Assembly: GCA_916048095.2 (NCBI GenBank) | Contig: OU696591.1 | Location: forward strand, 3,692,568 to 3,756,567 | Direction of reading: 5' to 3' | DNA from: Sacculina carcini | Taxonomy: Eukaryota > Arthropoda > Thecostraca > Sacculinidae | Length of the DNA: 64,000 nucleotides | In this document: positions 33,344-44,804 of the stretch, in pieces | Position numbering within the stretch: the first letter of the stretch is position 1 | How the letters are laid out: each line of letters starts with the position of its first letter | Position numbers and translations under genes: made by a program | The notes under the pieces: model-generated | Told to the model about the DNA's origin: nothing | The model's input: the letters and a program-made list of their open reading frames with translations, nothing else | Database searches by the model: none

Positions 33344-33790
33344 AGGGCACTGGTCTTTTTTTGGGCGGGAGCGATTTATATGGCATAGAGAGTGTAGCTG
33401 CCCGCTGGAGAGCCATGTTTATTTGATGGTGTACATTATCATTCTCGTCCGACTGATCCCACGTGCAGCACTGGCTAAAAAGAGTCCAGTTGGCTCGCTT
33501 CAGGTTCCATCCTGGGATCCACTGTGCTGGGCTGGCACGCTGAGGTGCTGACAGGCACACTGGGTAGTGGGCTGACGACCTCAGATCAGTACCTGTCGAC
33601 CAGCCAAACCAACTAGCAACCTCAGGTGAGCACAGTGTCAGGTATATGGCAGATGAATGTCCAGTAGATATATCATAGTGTGTCGGCGACCCATCATTCA
33701 TTAAAACAAAATTATGATATACCATAAAACGCTCGATCAATCGACCATTGTCTGACGTCTGACAACTGCCCCATACTGAATTGTGCGCGT
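33344..33790 (-). pseudogene. LINE-X ORF2 piece 2 (endonuclease)
   Basis: Encodes HNSVWGS, DNGRLIERFMVYHNFVLMNDGSPTHYDISTGHSSAIYLTLCSP and SSAHYPVCL (the SDH position reads SAH), then WNLKRANWTLF and KKRPVP, where element A begins. It follows directly on GDFNA of the piece above 38421 across element D. The endonuclease active-site His is present but its partner Asp is changed. Confidence 0.85.
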
Positions 33791-33902
33791 TGTAGCGGAC
33801 ATAAGAGAACACGATACGATGTATATTGATTACCGTCATATATGGACGTAAACAAACGCAGGTGAGACAAATAAGTGTTGCCAATCCCAGGACCTGGCCA
33901 CA
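33791..33902 (-). repeat. 3' LTR of element D (112 bp)
   Basis: Very short LTR with TG...CA ends, preceded by the polypurine tract at 33903-33911. Matches 38309-38420 at 109 of 112 positions. Confidence 0.93.
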
Positions 33903-34137
33903 GCCCCCTCCAAGAACCTGACACCTCGGGAAGGTACTGATACAAGAGGTTCGTGATTACATGGCAAACATACAGGTAAAACACACGGATACAAATATAC
34001 AGGATCTCACTCTACTTTGCGCAAAATCTGTGTAACTCATTGAATTAGAAACACCGGATACACACAAACAGGAAACTCTCAACATTATACACACTCGCAA
34101 TAAGAACATTGTTAAATGTAAGACATGTGCGTGAAGG

Positions 34138-37100
34138 TCAAATGTAATCCGCCAGCCTGTGAGGTCGCCGGCTCTCTCTTCCAGTGCGATTGGTCACAGT
34201 GGAGGGCTCAGGTGGTGGAAGATACTCTGCTTCGCGATCCGACTCCGGTGCTGTCGTTTGAGAAACGGGACAAGATACCGGGGGTAGGTTGTCAGTGCGA
34301 GAATCCTCGGTTGCCAGGAATGCCGGTTTCAACCTATCGATGGCGACATTGTCAGTACGATGGCCCAAATCGAGAAGGAACGATTTTTGTCCTCGATCCA
34401 TAACCGGGTAAGGACCCTTGTATGGCCTGTCTAGTGAGCCGCGGTGAGCATCCACACGAACGAACACATGACTGGCTTGCGACAGGTGAGGAGACACGAA
34501 AGTAGAAGGAGGTTCCTGTGTCTGGTGCCATGATGTTGGGACAGGTCTCAGTCGGGCGATGGCCGTGGAAATGTTGCAAACAAAATCTCTGTTGGGAAGA
34601 GCGTCGGTCGGCGAAAAGAACTGATGAGGCAGACGAATGGGCTCACCAAACACGAGCTGAGCTGGAGAGCAACCAATGTCGGGTTTCAGCGTTGCTCTGA
34701 GGCCTAGCATCACCAACGGTAAGGCGTCCAGCCAGTTATGGTGATTTTGGAGTGATGCCATCAGCGAAGCCTTCAGAGTGCGGTGTAGTCGTTCGACGAG
34801 ACCATTTTGTTGAGGTTGATACGCCAATGTCGTTGTGCATTGGACACCAAGAAGCGACCGAAGTTCACTCCAGAGCTCCCCAACGAATTGTCGACCGCGG
34901 TCAGATGTGATCGTTAAGCACATTCCAAAACGGGATATCCACCCCAATAGCGCTCGCGCACACGATTATGCTGTAGAGTCAGTCATCGGGACCGCCTCGG
35001 GGTAGCGGGTGAAGCGGTCAATGATGGTGAAGAGATAACGGTGCCCATTTGCCGGATCTAGGGGGCCAACAATGTCGACATGTAATGCTTCGAAGCGACC
35101 TGAAGGAGTAGCTGGGCGTTTCAGCGGCGTATTTTGATGTCGGCCCACCTTAGAACTCTGGCAGTGAAGACACGTGCGAGTCCACTTGGTTATGTCGGCA
35201 CTCATACCCTTCCACACAAATCGTTCAGTGATTAGGCGCTTTGTAGCCCTGGTGCCGGGGTGGTGGATACCGTGAAGGCGGTCGAATGTGGGTCGGTGAA
35301 GTGAAGTCGGAACGAGAGGACGATGAGAGCCAGTGGACACATCAACAACCAGTGGGTGTTCGGTTCCTGCGACTTGTAGTCTTCTGATGGTCAACGATGG
35401 ATTCGTAGACAAGGCATCTACTTCAGGGTCTTCGCTTTGTCGTTTGGCCAATTCAGTGCTGTTCACTTCTTGCTGAGCGATGTTGAAGCACGTTGAGACT
35501 ATTGGGGACTCAGATGGTTCACTGACTTGATGTGGTCGACTTAGACAATCCGATACTGCGTTGGCTGCCCCGCTCACATGCCTGATGTCTGTAGAATATT
35601 CGCTGAGGAAGGCTAATTGTCGAGTCACACGTGCTGAACGCTCCGTTTTCGAGGTGAATGCGTAGATCAGTGGCTTGTGATCTGTTACGAGTTGGACGTC
35701 CGCACGGCCTTCAAGAAGGTGACGAAAACGCCGGACAGCACTCACCAACGCAAAAAGTTCACGGTCACCGGCGCTCCATTTCTTCTGTGTGATTGACAAC
35801 ATTTTTGAATGGAAGGCGAGAGGCACTATCTTGTTGTCGAACTCTTGTTGGAGAACGGCACCAATGGCTGTGGACGATGCATCAGCGACGACTTGGATGG
35901 GAATGTCCTGGCGTGGAAAAGCGAGTGTTACTGCTGATCCTAACATGGATTTCGACTTGTCGAAGGCAGTTTAATGCTTTGGTTCCCATGTAAATGCGTT
36001 TTTATTTCGATTTGCTAGTTCATGTAGTGGTCAGAGTACCGCGGCGAGGTGTGGAATAAAGCGATGGTAATAGTTCATCATGCCTATGAAGCGGCGACAT
36101 GAAGTGACGTCTTGTGGCGACTTTACAAGCTTGAGTGCATCTACTCTGTCGTGCATCGGAGCCAAACCCTCGCTGGAGATTTTATAACCGAGGAATTCGA
36201 TGGAGGATGTACCTAACACACACTTTTCGGCAGAGATGACAAGGCCGTGAAGTTGCAGACGGTCGAGCACAGCAGTTAGGTCTTTGATGTGCGTTTCCGC
36301 ATCAGGCGAATACACAAGTATATCGTCTATGTAGGCGAAAATCCGAGGAAGTCCACGGAGCACACCATCGATAAACCTCTGAAATGTCTGCGCGGCATTG
36401 CATAACCCGAACGGCATGCGGGTGTATTCATACAGGCCGAATGGCGTAATGACTGCAGTTTTGTGGCGGTGTGCTGGATGGACTGATATTTGAGCAAAGG
36501 CTCGTTTCAAATCTAGTTTGCTGAAAACTATGGAGCCACTCAACTGGTCGGGGAATGACTGAACATCCGGAACAGGATATCGGTCTTTCACTGTTATAGC
36601 GTTGAGACGTTCGTAACAACCGACTGTCCTGAAGCTGGTATTATCCCCTTTCCGGACCAAATGGATCGGACTGGCCCATTCAGAGGACGATGGCACGAGG
36701 ATTCCGCGTGACAGCAGGTCATTGACTTCCTCTTTAGACGCACGAAGTTTGTCTGGAGGGAGTCGGCGGGCGCGCGCAAACACAGGGCGGCCGTTTGTGA
36801 TGATCATGTGTTCGGTGACAGATGACGGCGTATCCAAATTCGCGTTGGACGGTGAACATAGCAATTTGAATTGTTTAGATGAGCGAAGTGAAGCAAAGAG
36901 TTCGCAAGCAGGTAATGAGTTGTCTCCAGCGGATTTCACTGCCGCTATAGTCATGGGTGGTTCACTCGACAATGGACTTGCGTGACAACATGAAACGGAA
37001 AGATGTGTCGAGTAGTCTTGGAGACGTTAGTTTTTCATATCTGGCACAAGGACGTGCTCTCGAAGGAAATTAGCGCCCAATATAGGTATTGGGACGTCGG

Positions 37101-37311
37101 CGACCAGAAATTTGAATTAATACTTTCGACCAAGTCCCAGGTCGGGAGTCATTTTGTGTCCTACGGAGAACACTTTGATCGGGCGGCCGTTGGCCGCACG
37201 AAGACGAGGGGCGCCGACGTGTTCAGTGAGAAATGCTGACGAGGACGGAGGTAATATAGATACCTCGCTTCCACTATCCACCATCCATCGACGACACGTG
37301 GAGTCGCGCAC
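34138..37311 (-). pseudogene. Element D pol
   Basis: Single frame, -1 to gag. Protease RRWMVDSGSEVSILPP. RT has HLVRKGDNTSFRTVGCYERLNAIT, FSKLDLKRAFAQISV, TRMPFGLCNAAQTFQR and AYIDDILVYS, and FIGMMNYYHRFIP. RNase H has [32 protein letters not shown] and VTDHKPLIYAF. Integrase has LHGIHHPGTRATKRL, CLHCQSSK, HVDIVGPLD, TSDRGRQFVG and [11 protein letters not shown]. In-frame stops: TAA 37117, TAA 37027, TGA 36031, TAA 35971, TAA 34966. Otherwise no frameshift is seen, so decay is by point mutation. It ends with TGA at 34138. Confidence 0.9.
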
Positions 37312-38197
37312 GTAGAGGAGCCGGCAACAATTGTGGCAGCCCGGAGCAGGCGACGCCGGGGGCTGCCCTGGTAGTTTTCCGAACGATACTTAAAGTCGGA
37401 ATCGAACGAACAGTATCCGAAACAATTTCGGGCAGCTGGGCCATACCGGCGATGTATACGGCACCAACGGTCGACAAAGTTGGTAGCTGAGTTGCGTTTT
37501 GTCTCTCTTCCATGCAGGCGCGGATGCTGCGGGTCACGGCGACTGCTGTCTCTTTGGCGGTGAGCAGTGGGTGGAGCAGTTGATCGGTGTGCCGCAGCCA
37601 TCAAACCTTCGGCGGGACACTCAGCGCAGTTGTCACCATCAGCGGTGTTTACCGCGAACGCCTCGTTTGTGGAAGCTGTCACGTAACTGTCTGCCTTCAG
37701 GGCGACTTCTGTCAATTTTGAGGTCAGTAGGCCTTCTCTGCAATGTATCTGCAGCGTGTCGGGAAGCCGCCTCAGGAAGTGCTCCTTGATGATGCTGTGT
37801 TCTGTATCGTGCGGGTACAGTACCTCTATGTCCGCGTACAGAGACAAGGGCTTTCTCGTTCCAAGCATGGAAAGAGCCTCGAGCCGTCGGAGTGTTTCGG
37901 CGTCTGATATTGTTAGCCGAGTTTTCAGTGTCGATTGCAGCTTGTCGTAACAATCGGCTGGTAGCGGGTCGGTGACGGCCAGATTTTTAACCAGACGAAA
38001 TTTCTGCGGCGGAAGTTTTGCCAACACTTTTCGGAATTTTGTCGTGGCCTGCGTAACTCCTCCATCTATGAGTAAATTCTCACACATTGCAAGCCATGTG
38101 AGCAAGCCATGCCGATATCTGCGGCGTCAAACGCGGGCAGTTCAACACGGACGGCGGACGACTATGACTGGTTTAATACGGCTCTTTCCTCGGACAT
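37161..38197 (-). pseudogene. Element D gag
   Basis: ATG at 38197 shortly after the 5' LTR. A TAG at 38162-38164 (codon 12) and a frameshift near a repeated catggcttgc (38088-38112) break the start. The body has WLAMCENLL, KLPPQKFRLVKNLAV, DCYDKLQSTLKTRL, RKPLSLYADIEVL and FLRRLPDTLQIHCREGL, then CRIHRRYGPAARNCFGYC, the same CHCC spacing as element A. The frame stays open past this motif to 37161. Pol begins in the -1 frame; no classic heptamer was located. Confidence 0.8.
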
Positions 38198-38308
38198 GTT
38201 AAAAGTTGAAATTATGATCAGGTGGATCAATAATATATACACGCTCTAAAGAGAGGAAATTTGTGCAACTTACGATGAAATATTTCACAAAAATAGCGGG
38301 GTCATCAT

Positions 38309-38420
38309 TGTAGCGGACACACGAGAACACGATACGATGTATATTGATTACCGTCATATATTGACGTAAACAAACGCAGGTGAGACAAATAAGTGTTGCC
38401 AATCCCAGGACCTGGCCACA
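38309..38420 (-). repeat. 5' LTR of element D (112 bp)
   Basis: Pairs with 33791-33902; TSD gcgt follows at 38421-38424. Confidence 0.93.
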
Positions 38421-38735
38421 GCGTTAAAATCACCAGTGAATCATCGAGTAAAATCATCGAGTGAATAAGGTGAGATATGTGGCGGTGAGTACAAACAAAA
38501 AATATCTAAAAAACACTGATTAATGAAGATGGTATACGCCACTATTTAGATGTCGTCACTGCTGCACGGCAAGAGCTTTCTGAGAATATCCTCTCAAGGA
38601 GAGATTGTGCTGATCTGTGGGGTGGAACCACGTTTCCTGAATGGCGATAACACTGGGTGAGTGCTGGATGAAATATTGCGTTCACTCAGCCCATTTTGAT
38701 AAAAGCCCACGACGGTTCCATTACAGCAGGAAAAG
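38421..38735 (-). pseudogene. LINE-X ORF2 piece 1 (endonuclease N-terminus)
   Basis: Minus strand reads WNRRGLLSKWAE near 38720, SVIAIQETWFHPTDQHNLSLRGYS (about 38660-38590) and, after a decayed or deleted stretch, TGDFNA at the element D boundary. These are the first APE-endonuclease motifs of an I/jockey-type LINE. A TAA stands where a Gln codon precedes WN, and a TGA follows in WAE-x-TQY. Confidence 0.7.
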
Positions 38736-38767
38736 ACTATTGCACTCGGTCGTCACGATAAAAACTG

Positions 38768-39001
38768 TTAAAAATTAAAGCTATGTGCTGACGTTCCCCG
38801 GGCCATCCGGAGAAACGGCAGCGGTGTCGGCACTCCCCGGGTCATCGGGGGCACATCCACGATGTCGATCACAGGGGTGGCCGACTTCGATCGTCGACGG
38901 GGCGTCCGCTTCGACGCCGTCTTTTTTGGCCCACTGTAGGTGTGGTCCTCGGGACATGTGGCGGTTCGCGAAGAACTCCCCTTGTAGCGACCGCGCCGCA
39001 T
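38768..39001 (-). pseudogene. Possible LINE-X ORF1 C-terminus
   Basis: 77-codon open frame with TCPEDHTYSGPKKTASKRTPRRRSKS and a Pro-rich end, lying just before the LINE-X endonuclease on the same strand. Position and basic composition suggest the tail of a nucleic-acid-binding ORF1, but no zinc knuckle is left. The palindrome at 38983-39140 cuts its upstream side. Confidence 0.35.
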
Positions 39002-39140
39002 TCAGCCCTGTGCGTTATTATTATTCATTTAAATGTTCCTTTCTCGGTGTATGATAAATTAAATTATATATTACAAAGAGAAAGAAACACTTGAATAAAT
39101 AATAATAACACACAGGGCTGAATGCGGCGCGGTCGCTACA
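38983..39140. repeat. 158-bp near-perfect palindrome
   Basis: Inverted arms 38983-39045 and 39078-39140 (63 bp each, about 57 matching) around a 32-bp AT-rich centre. Outer ends are TGTAGCGACC and GGTCGCTACA. This looks like a foldback element or MITE. No adjacent target-site duplication could be fixed, though agggag-type sequence lies near both ends on the minus strand. Confidence 0.85.
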
Positions 39141-39569
39141 CCACCTCCCCTCTATCTGTAGCTGGCCGGTCGGTGGGATTCCGAGAATATGTCCTGAGCT
39201 GTGATTCATTTTACGATGCAGCAGCATTTTATGATGTGAGCAGGAAAAACTTGGCTTGGTTTTTCCCGCCGGAAAGTTTGTGGTGTTAACTGATGGGATT
39301 TGTGTTGCTTTTTTGGTTCTGTGCGGTCGGGTGAGTAGATTAGCGCAAAACTGAATTTGTCTGTGTCAGTAAACAGTTTTCTTCATCCTTTTCACATTAA
39401 GTCTGTATGTTAGTTTGTCCTAAATCAAGTAACAGCATGTCCTAAATCATCGTCCAAATTGTGCTCCTCCAGTCGGTCTTATTTACTTCTTAAGGAAACA
39501 CTTGTTGGGAAACGATTTTTTTTTATTAAATCCAACAACTGCACAGCTGTGCCAATATAACGGGCGACC

Positions 39570-40817
39570 ATGCCCGGAAAAGGTAGGCGTGGGTATGTGG
39601 ACCCACACTTCTTCGACAACAGTGTGACAGATGAGGGACAATTTGTCACTCTCAGTCTTGAGAACCAGACGCTCGTCCATCAAAAAAGCTGGCCATGGAT
39701 TGAAAAGGGTCTACAAAACATATTGGGAGGCACTTCAGCTGACGAAGTCTCCGTGTTGAAAAACGGTCAGGTGCTAATACGTACCAAAGACAAATTCCAA
39801 ACTACCAAATTCCTTGAGGCATCACAAATGAACGGAGAAAAAGCATACTTCACGCTACATAAACATCTCAATTACACAAGGGGAAGCATCTACGCTCCTG
39901 ATCTAAACAACCTGACAAATGAAGAGTTGGCGGAGTGGATGGCACCCAAGGGAGTGACCGAAGTACGCCGGCCAAAACAAAGAGACGGAAAAACATCTCC
40001 AATCGTGCAGCTAACTTTCGAAAGAACCACGTGCCCTACTGAACTGAAGTTTCAGTACGTGAAATATGATGTAAGAGCATGGTACCCCAGACCCATCATA
40101 TACCGAGCATGTGGAAAAATCGGACACTTCGCGACTAACTGCCAAAATCAACCGGCCTGTCTGAAATGCGGCCAACAAAACCACACCGAAGAGCAGTGCA
40201 CAAACACAGCCAAATGTACCAACTGCAAGGGAGAGCATCATGCTCTGTCTCCAAACTGTCCAACACAGCAGAGAGAACAGGCAATTCTGAAAACCAAGTA
40301 TCAGCACAAAGTAACGTACTCAAAAGCGGTTGAAATGTTGGGATCAAGCTCATCCAGCAAATACACGGAAGTCGCTCGTTCCGGCAATGAAAAAGATCGC
40401 ATCATCGACGAAATGCAAAACAAACTGAACACAATATCCGACGCGATGTGCACACTAACAACTGTTGTGCAAAGCCTGGCGGAAACAATGAAATTACAAA
40501 TGCAAACAAAAACAAACGATGAAAACAACGAATCATCTGGTACCATCGACCAAGCACCACATGCAGAATCAGACTCTCACACAGAAACACAATCACAATG
40601 CACACCGGCTCGCTCGCGCCGCAGCTCCACTTGCAGCGAGCAATCACACCAAACCAACAACAAAGAACATGAACTCTCAATGACACCAAGCCCATCGAAA
40701 TCGAACACCGCAGTCTTCGACCACACATACATCAGCACCAACGAAGTGACCACTCACAAACCACAACCAAAATCCACAAGAAAGGGAAAAAGAAACCCAA
40801 AAGTAAACTACAGATGA
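39570..40817 (+). CDS. LINE-Y ORF1, copy 1
   Basis: 415-codon gag-like protein from ATG 39570 to TGA. N-terminal part has WPWIEKGLQNILGG and a RNA-binding fold-like segment; three zinc knuckles follow around residues 175-240 (CGKIGHFATNC, CLKCGQQNHTEEQC, CTNCKGEHHALSPNC). The C-terminal third is Ser/Thr-rich and ends in a basic tail (RKGKRNPK). Such proteins coat LINE RNA in the cytoplasm. ORF2 starts 75 bp downstream in another frame. Confidence 0.88.
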   Translation: MPGKGRRGYVDPHFFDNSVTDEGQFVTLSLENQTLVHQKSWPWIEKGLQNILGGTSADEVSVLKNGQVLIRTKDKFQTTKFLEASQMNGEKAYFTLHKHLNYTRGSIYAPDLNNLTNEELAEWMAPKGVTEVRRPKQRDGKTSPIVQLTFERTTCPTELKFQYVKYDVRAWYPRPIIYRACGKIGHFATNCQNQPACLKCGQQNHTEEQCTNTAKCTNCKGEHHALSPNCPTQQREQAILKTKYQHKVTYSKAVEMLGSSSSSKYTEVARSGNEKDRIIDEMQNKLNTISDAMCTLTTVVQSLAETMKLQMQTKTNDENNESSGTIDQAPHAESDSHTETQSQCTPARSRRSSTCSEQSHQTNNKEHELSMTPSPSKSNTAVFDHTYISTNEVTTHKPQPKSTRKGKRNPKVNYR

Positions 40818-40892
40818 TATTCCACATCAAAACTTCCCAAACATCTGAATTAAACTAAAATCAATTACACGAACCTCGCCGAATAACTCCTA

Positions 40893-42353
40893 ATGTATTT
40901 TGTACTCCAATGGAATTGCCGCAGCCTCGTTCAAAAGTGGCCAGAATTTCGTCAAATTGTTCTCACTTTTAATCCCAGTATCATCTGTCTACAAGAAACA
41001 CACTTTTTACCCTCTGATAATTCATTACCCAACCTTCCAAATTTTTGCCACTATCATCAATACGGTGATTCAACCATAAGGAAAGGTGGGACATCAGTTT
41101 ACATACACAAATCTATACCACAATGCCAAATACAGTTCCCAAGCAACTTACAATTTACAGCATGCAAAATTCACTATCTCAACTTAACTCTGACCATTTG
41201 TAATATCTACTTACCACCTAGTCAAAATGTACTTGCACCTATGTTAACCGAGTTTGCACACAAATTTCAAAGTCCGATAATAATCTGCGGAGATTTCAAT
41301 GCGAAGCATCTCATATGGGGATCCCCAACAACAGATAGGCGCGGACGAGAAGTCGAAGATTTACTACACCACGACCTACACCTGCTAAATGACGGCTCTC
41401 CAACACACTTAAACGAACGCACCGGCACCACATCGCACATCGACCTCTCTTTTTGCTCAAGCACACTGACACCGCATCTCACATGGCACTGCCACGATAG
41501 CCCGTACGGGAGTGACCACTTTCCAATATTAATAAAATACAATCCCGTTAGAAACACTACTCACACACCACAAACCACAATGCACACAACACCCACACCA
41601 CAGATAATTATATCACCTAAATGGAAACTCTCAAAAGCAGATTGGTCAAATTTCAATGAAGCTCTCTACGTCGAATTTCTCCGGCAAGCCGAAAACTACA
41701 CGACTGTCATACCACACGTCACCAATGCAATTATAAAAGCAGCCAATATTTCCGTTCCCGCTAATTCCGGCGTCTTGGTCAATCGTTACACACCCTGGTG
41801 GAACGAAGAGTGCAAGACAGCCATAAAAAATAGGAAACGATCTCTTAGACACTTTCGCCTAATCAGAACCAACGAAGCACTGTTTCAATACAGAAGAGCA
41901 AAGGCCGTGGCAAGACGCACTGTAAGACAAGCAAAGCGCAACAGCTGGCACCAGCTGCTGCTGTCGATCGATCATCGAACATCATTAGGTCGACTGTGGT
42001 CTTTCGTGCGCTCCCTGAAAAATTCACAAAAATCCATCCCCTCGTGTCCAACACTAAACCTTGGAGACATCGTTGTAAATAACCAACACATCGTGCACAC
42101 TATCCTTGGAAACCACATATCTGACCTATCAAAAACACGCGGACAAACAAATGAACACACAGTATCTTCGATTGCCCTTCATCGCGAATCGATACATGAA
42201 GCACCTTGCCACTACAACAGAAATTTTTCCATGACAGAATTACGTTTGGCCATACACAAATCACAGTGCACCACACCAGGTCCTGACAACATACACGCCA
42301 GTTTTTTTCAAACACATGTCACCTCAACACCTTCCATACATCCTGAATGCGCT
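40893..42353 (+). pseudogene. LINE-Y ORF2 5' part, copy 1
   Basis: ATG at 40893. APE endonuclease motifs: LQWNCRSLVQKW, ICLQETHFLP, GGTSVYIHK, IIICGDFNAKHLIWGS, SHIDLSFCS and YGSDHFPIL. The linker has YTPWWNEECKTAIKNRKRS and RTVRQAKRNSWHQLL and reaches TTPGPDNIH, the entry to RT. Coding stops being LINE at 42353, where element C LTR begins; the frame runs on into LTR to a TGA at 42549. In this duplicated copy the rest of ORF2 is absent. Confidence 0.9.
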
Positions 42354-43040
42354 TGTAGAATTTGGATTTGGGTCCAATTCTATTGGGCCAAATGTGGCCT
42401 GCGTTCACCGACACGCGACCCGGCAATTTCCCTTCTTGAAGCAGGGCAACCCACGCCTCTGCTAGCCTGTTTAGGCCTGGGCTCAATCAGGACCGGTGTG
42501 CTCCGGGATCGTACTGCACCCGGAGCGAGCACTCTCACCTCCAGTGGGTGAGAGGCCTGAGCCAAGGGGAGAGAGGCAAGGAAGAAGGAAGAGACGGGTC
42601 CGTGGAATGCAATACTGGTAATACCGGAGCTACCAGCGTAAACTACCACCTATTACCCAACGAAAGGAGAGGGATAGCACAACACTTTCACTGTAACACG
42701 TATCACTGTATTCACTTCACAAAGTTCGACTGACTTGACGAAGCAAGGCATCGAAATTTACCCCATAATGGTGCTTAACTTGAAACGGTCTAATGCAGGG
42801 CATAATGTTCACATAGTAAATGCACAAGTTTACACACATATAAATATTACACGTAGCGCAGCGACCAGGATTTGAAGCGTACATATATAGCAATGTAAAA
42901 TAGTACAACGTGTGGCAATCAATTGTATAATTAATATATAATCATGAAAAACATTTGCTGTATATCGTGCTATGAGACGTACTTATGCTACGCTATCGCA
43001 CAGTCACAGTCTATAAGGTCGAAAATCGCGCATACAAACA

Positions 43041-44804
43041 ACAACAACAAGCGTGTATTTGATATAGCGCACTAATCAACAAAGGCGCGATAAACATGAA
43101 ATATAGATATACAAGATAATAATTACATCAAAACGGGAGCTCAGAAAGAAGAAAACAAGAGCTAGCAAGGACAAAAATATAACAGGGAAGATAAACACCG
43201 AATTATTTTGTGCTGAAAAAAAAAACAAAAAAAAACAACAACAACAACAACTACAAAGACATGAACAGACAAATATGAACACTGGCGCACGTCACATACA
43301 AGCACGATTAGCACAAACATAAGATCAGGGGCTGTGAGCGGAATAAAAAACACAGCAGGAAAACCAAAACACAAAGTGCAGTATTGTTAGTAAGAGTATA
43401 TACATGGCGATAATAAGGAGATATATATACAAAGGTAGTGTCAGTGCAATCTATAAGGAGGTGTAGGCGGCGACGGAAGCGAAAGCAGGTACTTATGTAG
43501 CGCAGAGGAAAAGGAAGAATATGATTTATGACGAAGGATATGAGGAGGAAGAGAGTTGTATAATCGGGGGGCAGAAAAATAGAAAGACTTCGCGGACCAA
43601 TTTGATAAGTGGTCGGCGGGAGGGCAAACAAGAGGTGCGGGACGGCGGCTGAAAGGACGATCAGGCAAGGTAAGAAGTGAGAGCAAGTACGAGGGAGGAG
43701 AAGATGAGTGGAGGAGTTTATATACAATACAACACAGCTTATATTGTATCCTTGAAAGAGCTGGCAGCCAGCCGAGTTCTCGGATATGAGCGGAGGTGGG
43801 TGTCTTAGGAGGAAGGCGAAGAACGAAGCGACAAGAAAGATTGATGATAGATTGAAGAGAGCGAATGGACTTCTTAGGAAGATGAAAGAATAAGGAATTA
43901 CAATAGTCGAGACGAGAAAAAATAAACGAGTTCACTAAGAGGAGAGCAGACGCAATATCAATATGAGAGCGGATCGGGTAGAATTGGCGCAAGGTGAAAC
44001 GACAGAGGCGGGTAATTTTTGAAAGATGCTGAGAGAATGTTAGAGAGGGATCAAGAACAACACCCAGATTACGAATATGAGATGAAAGAGGCAAGTTGAC
44101 AGAACAAGGAGCAATACTGGGAGGGTGAAATAAGAAATATTCAGTTTTTTCAGGATTCAAAAGGATATTTCTTGAGGACGCCCAGGCAGCGATGTGTGAT
44201 AGAAGTTGAGAAATTAGACCAATTTTTGAGGAGGAAAAGGGGAAGTAAATCTGTATATCGTCTGCATATATATGAAACGATATGGGGTAAGACCGGAGTA
44301 TGGGGCAGAGGGATGAAATATACAGATTAAACAGAAGAGGGCCGAGAAGAGAACCTTGAGGGACACCGGAATCCAATGGAAGAGGAGAGGAAAACTCGGA
44401 TTTGCAGCGAACTGTATATGAACGATTTGTAAGATAGGAAGTTAGAAGAGATAGAGCTGAAGAAGATACACCAATATGGGCAAGATCTTTACAAAGAATC
44501 GAGTGATCAACGAGATCAAAGGCGGAAGAGAAATCTAGAGAGATGAATATTACGGAGTTGCCTGAGGAAAAGGAAGCGAAGATGTCGTTCAATAAAGATA
44601 GAAGGAGAGTCTCAGTTGAGTGATTAGAGACGAAACCGGATTGACGGGGGTCTAGGGCAGAAAGTATGCAAGGGCGGAGTTGAGGAAGGATGGCAGCCTC
44701 CAGAAGCTTAGAAGGTAGTGGAAGCAAGGAAATAGGCCTATAACTACATGGAGTACTAGTATCCAGGCAAGGCTTTTTAAGAATAGGACAGTGAATATGT
44801 GAAT
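43041..44804 (-). mobile_element. L2-like LINE in LTR, copy 1
   Basis: 1764-bp, 5'-truncated minus-strand LINE with 8-bp TSD tacaaaca (43033-43040 and 44805-44812). The intact LTR at 57026-57782 lacks it and shows the empty site. Its 3' end has a (TTG)n tail (plus-strand aacaacaac). Confidence 0.93.
43441..44804 (-). CDS. L2-like reverse transcriptase (5'-truncated), copy 1
   Basis: Open frame from the 5' truncation to TGA at 43441. RT motifs: CPILKKPCLDTSTPCSYRPIS, LLPLPSKLLE, SGFVSNHSTETLLLSLLNDI, ISLDFSSAFDLVDHSILC, DSGVPQGSLLGPLLFNLY, FHIYADDIQIYF (catalytic YADD) and LGVVLDPSLTFSQHL. C-terminal part has DYCNSLFFHLPKK and the L2/CR1-type end SALHKYLLSL. Endonuclease and the start are missing, so it was dead on arrival although undecayed. 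Confidence 0.88.

Larger units (their letters stand above)
33791..38420 (-). mobile_element. Element D, short-LTR CsRn1-type gypsy
   Basis: 4630-bp Ty3/gypsy element inserted in LINE-X. Its LTRs are only 112 bp (33791-33902 and 38309-38420), begin TGTAGCGGAC and end GGCCACA (plus-strand view), and differ at 3 positions. TSD gcgt at 33787-33790 and 38421-38424. PPT GGAGGGGGC (minus strand, 33903-33911). PBS TGATGACCCCG near 38298-38307, a variant of the tRNA-Trp site. Gag and pol are present but carry several stops. Confidence 0.93.

Noticed and set aside
20123..37119. Reassigned TAA (sense codon, e.g. Glu) in this genome
   Set aside because: TAA never occurs inside TyrRS, element C pol (1139 codons) or the long LINE frames, the replaced residues are not of one kind, and the mariner frame ends with TAA. 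Point mutations explain the pattern.
43308..43727. Small membrane protein (139 codons) downstream of the L2-like RT
   Set aside because: It overlaps the RT end and 3' UTR in another frame, and the copy is explained by the duplication rather than by selection.
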